A DNA stretch of 64,000 nucleotides, taken from VAZQ01 sp963817135. Its GTDB lineage: Bacteria > Pseudomonadota > Alphaproteobacteria > Rhizobiales > Xanthobacteraceae. Where the stretch lies: the NCBI GenBank assembly GCA_963817135.1, contig CAWFNG010000016.1, positions 124,001-188,000 of the forward strand. The letters run 5' to 3'. Both the position numbers and the translations under genes were made by a program. Below the pieces are notes generated by a model. The model was not told the origin of the DNA, made no database searches, and was given only the letters and a program-made list of their open reading frames with translations. Of this stretch, positions 1 through 8,998 are shown in pieces (position 1 is the first letter of the stretch; the number at the start of each line of letters is the position of its first letter).

Positions 1-176
1 AGCGCCATGTCGGACGTTGTCTCGCCCGCGGCGGCAATGTGGCGCTCGCGAATGCCGGTCCGCTGTCTGATCCATTCATCGGAGGTATCCACCATCCGCG
101 ACAATTCGGCATTGGTGAGGACCCGGCTTGGCAGATAACTGCCAGAACCGAGCACGACCGAGCGCGTTGCACTCAC
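1..176 (-). CDS. fabH: 3-oxoacyl-ACP synthase III, N-terminal part (runs off window)
   Basis: Condenses acetyl-CoA with malonyl-ACP to start type II fatty acid synthesis in the cytoplasm. Only about 58 N-terminal residues are in the window. They read MSATRSVVLGSGSYLP and continue through VDTSDEWIRQRTGIRERH, the conserved FabH N-terminal signature with the DEWI tryptophan and the RTGI segment. The start is a GTG whose last bases form a GTGA overlap with the plsX stop, so the two genes are translationally coupled. The order yceD-plsX-fabH is standard for alphaproteobacteria. The active-site Cys-His-Asn lie outside the window. Confidence 0.93.
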   Translation of the reverse strand, partial: MSATRSVVLGSGSYLPSRVLTNAELSRMVDTSDEWIRQRTGIRERHIAAAGETTSDMA

Positions 177-1243
177 GATGCCAAACTCCGGGCAAGACTG
201 GAACGCCCCGGATCTGACGGCAAGCTTGCGGAGGTGCCCAGTGTCTGGCCGATTTTGGCCAGCAATTCGTGGCGCACCATTTCGTAACCAATATCGATAG
301 CGCGGGAAAAACCCTCGGCATCGGTATTGCCGTGACTCTTGATCACGATGCCATTGAGGCCGAGAAACACTCCTCCATTCGAGTTGCGCGGATCCATCTT
401 GTCGCTGAGAGCGCGAAATGCACCACGCGCCAGCATGTAGCCGAGTTTACGCACAAGCGTGCGACCGATTTCTCGCTTGAGCAGGTGAGCAAGCTGGCGT
501 GCGGTGCCTTCGGCAGCCTTGAGGGCGATGTTGCCGGTAAATCCTTCGGTGACGACCACATCTACGGTGCCTTTGCCGATGTGGTCCCCTTCGACAAAAC
601 CGACATATTCAAACAGCGGCCATTTGCCCTCACGCAAAATCTGGCCCGCGCGACGCACCTCTTCGAGCCCTTTCACCTCCTCCACTCCAATGTTGAGAAG
701 CCCGACCGTGGGGCGCTCGATGCCGAACAGCACCCGCGCCATGGCGCTCCCCATGGCGGCGAGATTCACGAGATGGCGGGCATCGGCGCCGATGGACGCG
801 CCCAGATCGAGCACGATGGAATCCCGCTTCAAAGTAGGCCAGACCGCCGCAATGGCGGGACGCTCGATGCCCGGCATGGTTTTGAGCTCGAATTTAGCCA
901 TCGCCATGAGCGCACCGGTGTTACCGGCGGAAACCGCGACATGCGCCGCTCCCTTCTTGACGGCGTCAATGGCCAGCCACATGGACGATTTCCAGCGCCC
1001 TTTGCGCAGCGCTTGGCTCGGCTTGTCCTCCATCTTGATCGCCACGTCCGTATGCACAATCCGGCAGCTGTCCTTCAGGCGCGGGCGGGCATTTACCAGC
1101 GGCTCGAGAACGGCGCGGTCGCCAAACAGGTGAAATTCGATATCCGGATAATGCGTGAGAGACCGTTCGGCCCCCGGGACAACGACGGTGGCGCCATGGT
1201 CTCCCCCCATGGCGTCAAGGGCGATGCAAACCTTGTGGGGCAT
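173..1243 (-). CDS. plsX: Phosphate acyltransferase PlsX
   Basis: Makes acyl-phosphate from acyl-ACP, the donor used by PlsY for the first acylation of glycerol-3-phosphate. PlsY is also encoded here, at 48755-49360. The 356-residue product has the usual family length and begins with the DAMGGDHG motif at residues 10-17. Later it has the conserved GNTGALMA stretch and a VVVTEGFTGNIALK segment, all typical of PlsX. It acts as a peripheral membrane enzyme in the family. It lies between yceD and fabH on the same strand and overlaps the fabH start by 4 nt. A long open frame on the opposite strand is a shadow. Confidence 0.96.
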   Translation of the reverse strand: MPHKVCIALDAMGGDHGATVVVPGAERSLTHYPDIEFHLFGDRAVLEPLVNARPRLKDSCRIVHTDVAIKMEDKPSQALRKGRWKSSMWLAIDAVKKGAAHVAVSAGNTGALMAMAKFELKTMPGIERPAIAAVWPTLKRDSIVLDLGASIGADARHLVNLAAMGSAMARVLFGIERPTVGLLNIGVEEVKGLEEVRRAGQILREGKWPLFEYVGFVEGDHIGKGTVDVVVTEGFTGNIALKAAEGTARQLAHLLKREIGRTLVRKLGYMLARGAFRALSDKMDPRNSNGGVFLGLNGIVIKSHGNTDAEGFSRAIDIGYEMVRHELLAKIGQTLGTSASLPSDPGRSSLARSLAS

Positions 1244-1293
1244 GGGGCGACAATAGCGCGTCGGAGCCGGACCACAAAAGGGGCCACAGTTAG

Positions 1294-1845
1294 TCAGCCG
1301 GGCCCGCCCGGCTTAGGTTTCCGCAGCGCAGCCAGTGCGGCGAATGGCCGGGGCGCATCATCTCGATCCGCCGGAGGCTGAAATTGCGTCCCCGGTTTGC
1401 GCGGATAGGGGTCAATGCCGAGCACCAGGAATTCGGTGGCGATTGCGCCGAGATCAATTCTGCCGTCAACCAACGCTTCCGGCGCGTCATCGGGCGGCAC
1501 CTCTGCTTCCGTCCAGCTCGATTTGGCGTCCGGCGGGGCCGTAGGGAGAAAGACAAGATCGAGGGCTTCATCAATTTCACTTTCCATCGGTTCGAGCGTG
1601 ACACTGCAGGTCTGACCGACGGTTGCGGACACATGGCCGACAACATGCAGACCGGCACGCCCATGCAGCGTTACATCAAAATGCGCTGTAAGCCGCGGCA
1701 AGGCATCGAGGCCGGCGAATGCGGCAATGGCATTGCGCGTCTGTTGATCGGCAGCAAGATCGAAATGGCGTCCGCTTTCGGGTATCTCCGTTTGCACCAC
1801 CGGCACGCTCCAGGGGGTTTTGGCAATTCGCCCACGCTTTGACAT
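1294..1845 (-). CDS. yceD: YceD/DUF177 family protein
   Basis: The 183-residue protein matches the DUF177 (YceD) family, which usually sits upstream of rpmF-plsX. In some lineages the family is tied to 23S rRNA or plastid ribosome maturation, so the cellular role here is inferred only. It shows the N-terminal WSVPV segment, the mid-protein phrase VGQTCSVTLEP with one cysteine near residue 80, and the acidic VDGRIDLGAI region typical of the family. It is first in a yceD-plsX-fabH run; a 50-bp gap separates it from plsX. The C-terminal end is proline- and arginine-rich, ending KPKPGGPG. Confidence 0.85.
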   Translation of the reverse strand: MSKRGRIAKTPWSVPVVQTEIPESGRHFDLAADQQTRNAIAAFAGLDALPRLTAHFDVTLHGRAGLHVVGHVSATVGQTCSVTLEPMESEIDEALDLVFLPTAPPDAKSSWTEAEVPPDDAPEALVDGRIDLGAIATEFLVLGIDPYPRKPGTQFQPPADRDDAPRPFAALAALRKPKPGGPG

Positions 1846-1860
1846 GGCAGTCGTCCATCT

Positions 1861-2529
1861 TCACCCTCGCATTCCCACGAATCTCGGATCGGGGAAAGCG
1901 AGTTCACCGCGATCAAATCCTTCCTGCTCTGCGAGCAGATGTACGGCTGCTCGGCTATAGGTCGCAAGCCGCTCGGCGCCATCTGGTTGCGCCGCGCCGG
2001 CAAATATATTGCGGTGAAGGAGACCTGTAAGACGCGCATTATCGGGCTCGGTCAGGGCAGTTCCGTAGGTCGCCTGTCGCGCGTAGAAGGCATCGCCGAT
2101 GCGCCGCATTTTTCGCGGCACTGCAAGGTCGCCGACGCCCATTTCGCGCATGCTTGCGTCCATGTCGCGACAAAACTCATCGAATAAGCATTGCCCTAGA
2201 GCGAGATGATTTTTCTTCGAATCATCATCTTGCTCTACTTCCTTGTTCGAGGATGATCTTTTTCCGAAAAGCGGTGCCCACCCCGGATCAAGTCCAGGGC
2301 AGGCTTTGTCGGGATCATGCTCCGGCTCGCAGGTCGCGGCGTTGCCCGCCCTGAGGCGCAGCAACACCAGCACCACATGCAGCATAATCATCTCCAGCCG
2401 CGCGTTAACCGTGTCCGGCACCTGGTAAATTCGGTAAAAGGCAGGCGTGCGCGCCTGTGCCACGATGGCGCCATAGAGGCGGGTAATGCTGGACGAGCGC
2501 GGGGTGGGACGATACCAGCGAAATATCAT
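1861..2529 (-). CDS. Ubiquinol-cytochrome c chaperone (CBP3/UQCC1 family) with in-frame repeat insertion
   Basis: Related to mitochondrial Cbp3/UQCC1, which helps cytochrome b assembly of the bc1 complex. Family signatures visible are LYGAIVAQARTPAFY near the N-terminus, PDTVNARLEMIMLHVVLVL, and FCRDMDASMREMGVGDL followed by KMRRIGDAFYARQ. The start was placed at ATG 2529 (MIFRWYR) because family members begin about here; an upstream start at 2556 would add nine residues. The roughly 222-residue product is longer than usual because about 43 residues with no family similarity (including DKACPGLDPGW) separate LLRLRAGNAAT from ALGQCLFDEF. That stretch coincides with a palindromic repeat. Frame is intact. 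Divergent from bamE. Confidence 0.85.
   Translation of the reverse strand: MIFRWYRPTPRSSSITRLYGAIVAQARTPAFYRIYQVPDTVNARLEMIMLHVVLVLLRLRAGNAATCEPEHDPDKACPGLDPGWAPLFGKRSSSNKEVEQDDDSKKNHLALGQCLFDEFCRDMDASMREMGVGDLAVPRKMRRIGDAFYARQATYGTALTEPDNARLTGLLHRNIFAGAAQPDGAERLATYSRAAVHLLAEQEGFDRGELAFPDPRFVGMRG
2197..2331. repeat. Palindromic repeat inserted in frame in the bc1 chaperone gene
   Basis: Two nested inverted repeats are visible. The first pairs agagcgagatgat (2199-2211) with a matching arm ending at 2236. The second pairs gaggatgatc near 2248 with gggatcatgctc near 2310-2321. Between its arms lie ttttccgaaaagcggtgccc and a ccggatcaagtccagggc segment, wording I recognise from dispersed palindromes common in Bradyrhizobium-like genomes (from memory, not searched). 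The frame of the host gene stays open through the whole element. Confidence 0.75.
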
Positions 2530-2609
2530 TGGGTTAGCTCGCGGCCGGGGCCGCATCAGGAACTCGCGATACGGCGAACCGACAATCGCCCTATGGAATT
2601 GCCAGTTGC

Positions 2610-3080
2610 ATGATCAAATCGGCCGCTAGATCGAGCGCTACGCCCCCTTTCCGCGCTGCCCGGGTATCCATCGCCATTGTGGCGCTCGCAGTCATGCTCG
2701 GTGGTTGCTTCTCGGAAACCTATCAGAAGGGTTACATCATTCCTGACGGAGCGCTGGAACAGATCCCCGTCGGATCGAGTCAGGAGCAGGTGCTGCTGGT
2801 ACTCGGCACCCCCTCCACCGTCGCCACCGTCAGCGGCGAAGCATTCTATTATATTTCCCAGCGCTCCGAACGGGCGATCGCCTTCCTGCCTGCAGAGGTA
2901 ACGGATCAACGGGTCATTGCGGTCTATTTCGACAAGAACCGGCGGGTGCAGCGACTCGCCGACTACGGCGTCAAGGACGGCAAGGTGTTCGACTTCGTCA
3001 GTCGCACAACGCCGACCGGAGGCAAGGAAGCCAGCTTGATCCAATCGATGATGGGCTTCAAGCTTTTCGGCCCGAATTAG
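2610..3080 (+). CDS. bamE: Outer membrane protein assembly factor BamE (SmpA/OmlA lipoprotein)
   Basis: Small lipoprotein of the Bam complex that inserts beta-barrel proteins into the outer membrane. The 156-residue product has a hydrophobic signal segment ending in the lipobox LGGC, with the lipidated cysteine at residue 33. The SmpA/OmlA domain follows, with GYIIPDGALEQIPVGSSQEQVLLVLGTPS as the family core (about residues 40-68) and YYISQRSE after it. The gene is divergent from the bc1 chaperone and ends tail-to-tail with hppA, their 3' ends overlapping by 4 nt. Confidence 0.92.
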   Translation: MIKSAARSSATPPFRAARVSIAIVALAVMLGGCFSETYQKGYIIPDGALEQIPVGSSQEQVLLVLGTPSTVATVSGEAFYYISQRSERAIAFLPAEVTDQRVIAVYFDKNRRVQRLADYGVKDGKVFDFVSRTTPTGGKEASLIQSMMGFKLFGPN

Positions 3081-5203
3081 CGCGCGAGAACGGCGAGCAG
3101 CAGCAGCGCCACGATATTCGTAATCTTGATCATCGGATTGACGGCAGGCCCGGCGGTGTCCTTGTACGGATCGCCCACGGTATCCCCGGTCACCGCCGCC
3201 TTGTGCGGCTCTGAACCCTTGCCGCCGTAATGGCCATCCTCGATGTATTTCTTGGCATTGTCCCAGGCCCCACCACCGGAAGTCATGGAAATGGCAACGA
3301 ACAGGCCAGTGACAATGACACCGAGCAGCATCGCCCCGACCGCAGAGAAGCCGGCGGATTTCCCCGCGGCGCCGCCCCCGGCGATCCAATAAATCAGGAA
3401 ATACACGACAATCGGCGAAAGCACCGGCAGCAGCGAGGGAACGATCATTTCCTTGATTGCCGCAACAGTGAGGAGGTCGACAGCCTTGCCGTAGTCAGGC
3501 TTGTCTGTGCCCGCCATGATGCCAGGCTTTTCGCGGAACTGCCGGCGCACTTCCTCGACGATGGCGGACGCCGCGCGGCCGACGGCAGTCATTCCCATTG
3601 CTCCGAACAGATATGGGAGCAGGCCGCCGAACAAGAGACCCGCGACCACGTAAGGATTATTGAGTGAAAAGTCGAGCTGTATGCCCTGGAAGTATGGATG
3701 ATGGGCGGTGTCGGAGATGAAGAACTGCAGGTCCTGATTATAGGCTGCAAAAAGAACCAGTGCGCCGAGCCCCGCCGAGCCAATCGCATAGCCTTTGGTC
3801 ACTGCTTTGGTGGTATTGCCAACGGCATCAAGCGCGTCGGTTGCCTTGCGAACTTCTTTCGGCAGTCCCGACATTTCGGCTATCCCGCCGGCATTGTCGG
3901 TGACAGGTCCGAACGCATCGAGTGCCACGATCATGCCGGCCAGCGAAAGCATGGTGGTGACTGCGATGGCTATTCCGAACAGACCGGCAAGCTTAAAGGT
4001 GATCAGAATGCCGGCTATAATCACGAGTGTCGGCAAAGCGGTCGCTTCGAGGGAAACTGCCAATCCCTGAATGATGTTGGTGCCGTGGCCGGTCAATGAA
4101 GCCCGGGCAATCGACTGCACAGGCCGGAAATTCGTCCCGGTATAGTACTCGGTAATCCAGACGATCAGCCCGGTAACAGCGAGGCCGACAATGCCGCAAA
4201 CAAACAGCGACGTGCCGGTATAGGGCTGTCCCGCCACAGTCCCGAAGCCGACGAGGAGGTAGGTTACCAATGCAACGCCGGCAAGCGAGAGCAGGCCGGT
4301 TACGATGACTCCCTTGTAGAGCGCCCCCATGATCGATTGGCTCGGCCCAAGCCGCACGAAGAACGTCCCGATTATTGAGGTGATGATGCAGATTCCACCG
4401 ATTGCCAACGGGTAGATCATCATTCTGAGCAGCACGTCGGCGCCGGCAGTGCGAAAAAATATTGCGGCCAGTACCATTGTGGCGACCATGGTCACCGCGT
4501 AGGTCTCGAACAGGTCGGCTGCCATCCCGGCACAATCGCCGACATTGTCGCCGACATTGTCGGCGATTGTCGCTGGATTGCGCGGGTCATCCTCGGGAAT
4601 TCCGGCTTCGACCTTGCCGACGAGATCGCCGCCCACATCCGCGCCCTTCGTGAAAATTCCCCCGCCCAGTCGGGCAAAGATGGAAATGAGCGATGCGCCA
4701 AATCCAAGCGCAACCATGGCATCGATGACGGTTCGATCATCCGGGGCCATGCGGCGCGTGCCGACGAGGAAGCCGAAATAGAGGGTGACTCCGAGCAGCG
4801 CGAGGCCGGCCACCAGGAGCCCGGTAATCGCCCCGGATTTGAAGGCGAGTTCGAGACCATCGGCGAGCGAGCGGATGGCCGCCTGCGCGGTTCGCACATT
4901 GGCCCGAACTGAAACGTTCATGCCGATGAATCCAGCCGCGCCCGACAGTACGGCGCCGATCAGGAACCCGGCCGCCACCAACCAGCCGAGAAAATAACCC
5001 AGGATCAGGAATATGATCACGCCAACGATGGCGATGGTTGTGTACTGGCGCTTGAGATAGGCCTGGGCGCCTTCACGCACCGCGGCCGAAATCTCCTGCA
5101 TGCGGGCACTGCCCGCGTCTGCAGCAAGCACGGAGCGGATCGCCCAGATCGCGTAGACGATCGCGAGCACGCCGCAAAGCACGATCAGCCAGAGAGCCGT
5201 CAT
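3077..5203 (-). CDS. hppA: K+-independent proton-translocating membrane pyrophosphatase
   Basis: Couples hydrolysis of pyrophosphate to proton pumping across the inner membrane. The 708-residue protein is almost wholly hydrophobic with about 16 predicted membrane segments. It carries the substrate-binding motif DVGGDLVGKVE (residues 189-199) and the metal/pyrophosphate cluster NVGDNVGDCAGMAADLFE. The residue deciding potassium dependence is lysine (GNTTKA, K466); established family knowledge puts alanine here in K+-dependent enzymes, so this one should be K+-independent. Its 3' end overlaps bamE on the other strand. Confidence 0.97.
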   Translation of the reverse strand: MTALWLIVLCGVLAIVYAIWAIRSVLAADAGSARMQEISAAVREGAQAYLKRQYTTIAIVGVIIFLILGYFLGWLVAAGFLIGAVLSGAAGFIGMNVSVRANVRTAQAAIRSLADGLELAFKSGAITGLLVAGLALLGVTLYFGFLVGTRRMAPDDRTVIDAMVALGFGASLISIFARLGGGIFTKGADVGGDLVGKVEAGIPEDDPRNPATIADNVGDNVGDCAGMAADLFETYAVTMVATMVLAAIFFRTAGADVLLRMMIYPLAIGGICIITSIIGTFFVRLGPSQSIMGALYKGVIVTGLLSLAGVALVTYLLVGFGTVAGQPYTGTSLFVCGIVGLAVTGLIVWITEYYTGTNFRPVQSIARASLTGHGTNIIQGLAVSLEATALPTLVIIAGILITFKLAGLFGIAIAVTTMLSLAGMIVALDAFGPVTDNAGGIAEMSGLPKEVRKATDALDAVGNTTKAVTKGYAIGSAGLGALVLFAAYNQDLQFFISDTAHHPYFQGIQLDFSLNNPYVVAGLLFGGLLPYLFGAMGMTAVGRAASAIVEEVRRQFREKPGIMAGTDKPDYGKAVDLLTVAAIKEMIVPSLLPVLSPIVVYFLIYWIAGGGAAGKSAGFSAVGAMLLGVIVTGLFVAISMTSGGGAWDNAKKYIEDGHYGGKGSEPHKAAVTGDTVGDPYKDTAGPAVNPMIKITNIVALLLLAVLAR

Positions 5204-5359
5204 TTGAAACCCCCGATGATGGCCCTATGGGCCGTAAATGCGCGCAAGGAGCGGGCCAATGCCAAATCGAAACGCCTCGCTCAATCACACGCGAACCAGT
5301 TTCGCGTCGCAGCGGCGCGGACATTGCCAAAAACGAACTCGGCGCGCAACGTTGCGAAG

Positions 5360-6601
5360 TTAGAACTGCAGCGCACCGGGATGGCGGAAGATGAGCGAGC
5401 AAGCCTCGGCCGGACGGCGCGCGCCAACCTGGCCGAAAACCGCCCTCATTTCCTCAATGAGCAGCTCGATCAGATAATCCGGACCGTGGCTCCCGAGCGC
5501 TCCCAAGGCCCACAAAAAAGCCTTGCCTGCAAAAGCGGCCTTTGCACCTAGCGCAACCGCGCGCACGACATCGAGTCCCGATCGAATGCCGCTGTCGAAC
5601 ATTACCGTCGTGCTTTTTCCGACTGCTCGGCTTATTGCCGGAAGTGCATCGATGGCAGCAGGCAGCCCTTCCACCTGCCTTCCGCCGTGGTTTGAAACCA
5701 CGATGCCATCGACCCCAAGCGCCGCGCATTTTTCCGCATCGGCGGGGTGCAGGATGCCCTTCACAATCAGGGGCCGTTGCCAGCGATCACGATAACGCGC
5801 GATCTCGTCCCAGGTGAATGCGCCGCCCATCTCCTGGCGCACAAATCGTTCAACCGCATTCACGTCAGCGGTTGCGTGCGTGTACGGTTTGAGATTCCCG
5901 AAGCGCGGCTGGCCGCATTGCCACAGGGCGCGCAGATACCCTGGCGAGGTGAGAATTCCGCAGAGCATGTGCAGGTCCGGTCGAAACGGCGAGGTGATAC
6001 CGGCCGCCACTTCGCGCGAGCGCGTCGTGCGCACCGGCACGTCGACCGTGAGTACCAGCACATGCACGCCGGCGGCCTGGGCGCGGCGGACCAGGTCGAA
6101 CCCTATTGCGTGGTCATTGCGCCAGCATCGGTAGAGCTGAAACCACAGTACATCGGGAGCAATCTCGGCAGCCCGCTCGACCGTCATGCCGCCCACGAGC
6201 CCGAGCGTGTACGGCACCTTCGCGCGCTGCGCTGCAGCAGCAAGGCATTGATCCGCGCCGGGCCACACAATCGAAGGCCCCCCCATGGGAGCAATGCCAA
6301 GCGGAGCAGCATACTTTTTCCCGAATATTTCAACATCGATCGGCGGCAGTGCGGTCGTTACCCCATAGCGCGGCACCAGCTCTACCGCATCAAGAGCAGC
6401 CCAATTGCGAGCAATACCGCCGTCCGCGCCGGCGCCACCATCCATGTATTCAAAGGCAAATCGCGGGAGGCGCCGGCGCGCGTGCCGGCGCAGATAGGCG
6501 ACCGTCGGAAACCGGCGGTGCAGCTTTTTGAACCGGGAATATTCGGTGATGTCCTTGGCCGGCATCGCCGTACTGCGCGGAATGGCGGTGGTGTCCTGCA
6601 T
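5360..6601 (-). CDS. FMN-dependent alpha-hydroxy-acid dehydrogenase/oxidase (LldD/glycolate oxidase family)
   Basis: Oxidises a 2-hydroxy acid such as lactate, glycolate or mandelate using FMN; the substrate cannot be told from sequence. Visible family features are FEYMDGGAGAD (FMN-site region), LGIAPMGG, TVDVPVRTTRSRE, the FMN-contacting lysine in LIVKGIL, and the catalytic histidine in SNHGGRQ followed by FDSGIRSGLDV. I used ATG 6601 (413 residues); a GTG at 6637 would add 12. It sits between thiL and hppA, which are often closer neighbours in relatives, so it may be a later arrival. No electron-acceptor partner is adjacent. Confidence 0.88.
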   Translation of the reverse strand: MQDTTAIPRSTAMPAKDITEYSRFKKLHRRFPTVAYLRRHARRRLPRFAFEYMDGGAGADGGIARNWAALDAVELVPRYGVTTALPPIDVEIFGKKYAAPLGIAPMGGPSIVWPGADQCLAAAAQRAKVPYTLGLVGGMTVERAAEIAPDVLWFQLYRCWRNDHAIGFDLVRRAQAAGVHVLVLTVDVPVRTTRSREVAAGITSPFRPDLHMLCGILTSPGYLRALWQCGQPRFGNLKPYTHATADVNAVERFVRQEMGGAFTWDEIARYRDRWQRPLIVKGILHPADAEKCAALGVDGIVVSNHGGRQVEGLPAAIDALPAISRAVGKSTTVMFDSGIRSGLDVVRAVALGAKAAFAGKAFLWALGALGSHGPDYLIELLIEEMRAVFGQVGARRPAEACSLIFRHPGALQF

Positions 6602-6651
6602 TGCAGTTGCCTTTGTTGCTGCGACGGAAGCAGCCACAGTTTAGCCGAAGC

Positions 6652-7662
6652 TCAGAAGTGGCTGAACGAGAGCTGCGTAAGAGCGATCCGGTTTCCTTTC
6701 CTATCGATGAACCGGGGCTCACCCCTGCCGGCAGTCACCGTGCCAATCTCGCTGACTGGCACATTTCTCGCGGCGGCAAGGCGACGCAATCGTTGCAGTT
6801 TGGCTTTCGGCACCGTGGCCACGATTTCATAGTCATCTCCCCCGGAGAGAATTGTTTGCATCAGTGCGGGCGCGCCAGCGAGCACCGCACGCGCTGCGTC
6901 GGACAGGGGTACGCGAGCGACATCTACCGAGGCCGAGACTCGGGAGGCACGGCAAAGCTTTGCCAGATCGCCGGCAAGGCCATCCGAAACATCCATGGCC
7001 GCCGACGCGTGTGTTCGGATCAGCTCAGCGATAGTATTGCGCGGCTGGGGTAGCCTATAGCGTGCCAAGAGCGCGCGATGTTGTCGCGGGGTAATTCGCC
7101 ATCGTCGGGCGAGCGCAGGCTCGCGCCGCAATGCAAGGCCCAGCGCCCCGTCACCAATGGTGCCCGACACTATCACCCGATCGCCGGGCGCTGCCCCTCG
7201 GCGACGCATCATCGTTCCCTTGGGCACGCAGCCAAAGGCAGCAATGGATATCGCGACCGGACCCGGCGTGCGCACGGTATCGCCGCCGAGCAGCGGGCAA
7301 CCGAAGGCATCGGCATCGGCTCCGAGGCCGCGCGCGAAAGCGGCGAGCCAGCGCGGTGGAATCCCTTTCGGCAGAGCGAGCGTCAGCAGGAATCCAAGCG
7401 GGCGCGCGCCTTTTGCCGCGAGATCGGACAGGTTGACGCGCAGCGCCTTTCCGGCGATCTCTTGCGGCGGATCATCCGGAAAAAAATGCACACCCGATAT
7501 CACCGCATCTGCGGTGATGACGATGTCACTGCCCGACGGCGCACGGATGACCGCCGCATCGTCTTCGAGGCGCAAGGCGCCGGGGTGGCGCGCGAGCGGT
7601 TTGAAATAGCGCGCTATAAGGCGATCCTCGCCTGAATCGATCCCCTTGTTTTTGCTCCTCAT
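6652..7662 (-). CDS. thiL: Thiamine-monophosphate kinase
   Basis: Phosphorylates thiamine monophosphate to thiamine diphosphate with ATP. The start ATG 7662 gives 336 residues beginning MRSKNKGIDSGEDRLIARYF, matching family N-termini; the frame stays open upstream, but that part is unrelated. Motifs seen are LEDDAAVI, VITADAVISGVHF, NLSDLAAKGARPLG, the metal-binding GCPLLGGDT, GDRVIVSGTIGDGALGL, SAAMDVSDGLAGDL and SGGDDYEI, all diagnostic of the PurM/ThiL fold. It normally follows nusB in this group, but here a P450 gene lies between them on the other strand. Confidence 0.96.
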   Translation of the reverse strand: MRSKNKGIDSGEDRLIARYFKPLARHPGALRLEDDAAVIRAPSGSDIVITADAVISGVHFFPDDPPQEIAGKALRVNLSDLAAKGARPLGFLLTLALPKGIPPRWLAAFARGLGADADAFGCPLLGGDTVRTPGPVAISIAAFGCVPKGTMMRRRGAAPGDRVIVSGTIGDGALGLALRREPALARRWRITPRQHRALLARYRLPQPRNTIAELIRTHASAAMDVSDGLAGDLAKLCRASRVSASVDVARVPLSDAARAVLAGAPALMQTILSGGDDYEIVATVPKAKLQRLRRLAAARNVPVSEIGTVTAGRGEPRFIDRKGNRIALTQLSFSHF

Positions 7663-7758
7663 TGCCCGTGCTTTCTGTGCGTCGAGGAAGCTCGCCTCGC
7701 CTGGCTTGAAATGATAATCTTGCGAGGGGGGAAAAAGAAAGAACTGCATCGGTCCGCG

Positions 7759-8923
7759 ATGGAAGCATTCGATCTCTATTCTCCAGAAATCGATGCCAAT
7801 CCGTTTCCGTATTACGAAACTCTGCGCGAGCAATATCCCTGCTATTGGAGCGAGACTGGCAAGCTGTGGATCCTTTCACGCTACGACGACATTGTGCAGG
7901 CGGCACGGGATTGGGAGACCTTCTCGTCCGCGCAGGGAAATATGATCGACGAGCTTCCCGGGCGCGCGGGCGCGACGCTGGGTACCACCGACCCGCCGCG
8001 GCATGATCGGTTGCGTGCGCTGAGCCAAGCCGCATTCACCCGAAAGACCGCCGAGCAACTGATCCCGCCAACCCTCGCGATCGCCGACGGAGCGCTCGAC
8101 CGCATAACCGCCAGCGGGAATTTCGAGTTCATCAACGATTATTCCAGCCAGATCACGGTCGGACTGCTGTTTCGCACCATGGGATTGCCTGCCCGTGACC
8201 ACGCGGAGATCAGGCGCAAGGTCATTCTTGCCGTGTCCACCGATAAATCCGTCAAGGGCCGCAATCCAGAACACATCGCGGCATTCAAGGAGCTCAGCGA
8301 TTTTCTCACGCAAGAGGTGGCGACGCGGCGAAAGAGTTCCCACCGACGACCTTATCACCCATCTCGCCGAGGCCGAGATCGACGGTGATCGCCTTTCAGA
8401 ACGGGAAATCGTCTTCACAACCGCGACCTTCGTCATGGCCGGAGTGGAATCGCTCTCCAGCTTCATGAGCATGTTCGCTCTCAATCTGCATGATTATCCC
8501 GATGCGCGCCGCCGCATTGCCGCCAACCCATCGCTGATGGCCCCAGCGATCGAGGAATCACTGCGCTTCAATACTTCGGCGCAGCGGTTCAAGCGCACGG
8601 TCGCGCGGGAGGTGTCCCTGCACGGCCAAAGCCTCAAGGTTGGCGACAAGGTGGCGCTTGCCTTCGGCTCCGGCAATCGCGACTGGCGCAAGTTTCGCAA
8701 TCCGGATGTCTACGACATCGAGCGCAACCCGCAGGGCCACCTCGGTTTCGGTGCCGGCAAGCATTTCTGCCTGGGCAGCCAGATGGCCAGGCTCGTTACC
8801 GAAGTGGCGATGAAGCGATTCCTCGAGCGCGCGCCCGATTACTATCTCACGACCCGGAAGCTTGAGTGGAACTCGTCATCCAATTTCCGCAGTCCCGTCG
8901 CCCTGCCGTTTACCCTGCACTGA
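7759..8923 (+). pseudogene. Cytochrome P450, interrupted by a single frameshift
   Basis: Heme-thiolate monooxygenase family. The N-terminal part (MEAFDLYSPEIDANPFPYYE onward) is in one frame up to about 8328. The rest continues one base over (ERVPTDDLITH onward) to 8923. The span is 1165 nt, exactly 388 codons plus one base, so one extra base explains it. Catalytic features survive across both parts: the I-helix AGVESLSS, the K-helix ExxR as EESLRF, and the heme loop GFGAGKHFCLG with the cysteine codon at 8768-8770. It could be a real pseudogene or a base-call error. No ferredoxin or reductase gene is adjacent. It runs opposite to the thiL and nusB genes that flank it. Confidence 0.85.
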
Positions 8924-8998
8924 CGCTTCCAGGTACCTGACCTTCGTCAACGGAGCTTTATACCATCAAATCGGCATGCACGGTCCGCATCGTGACGC

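Noticed and set aside
269..1381. 370-residue plus-strand open frame over plsX
   Set aside because: Antisense shadow of plsX; low-complexity H/R-rich translation without family resemblance.
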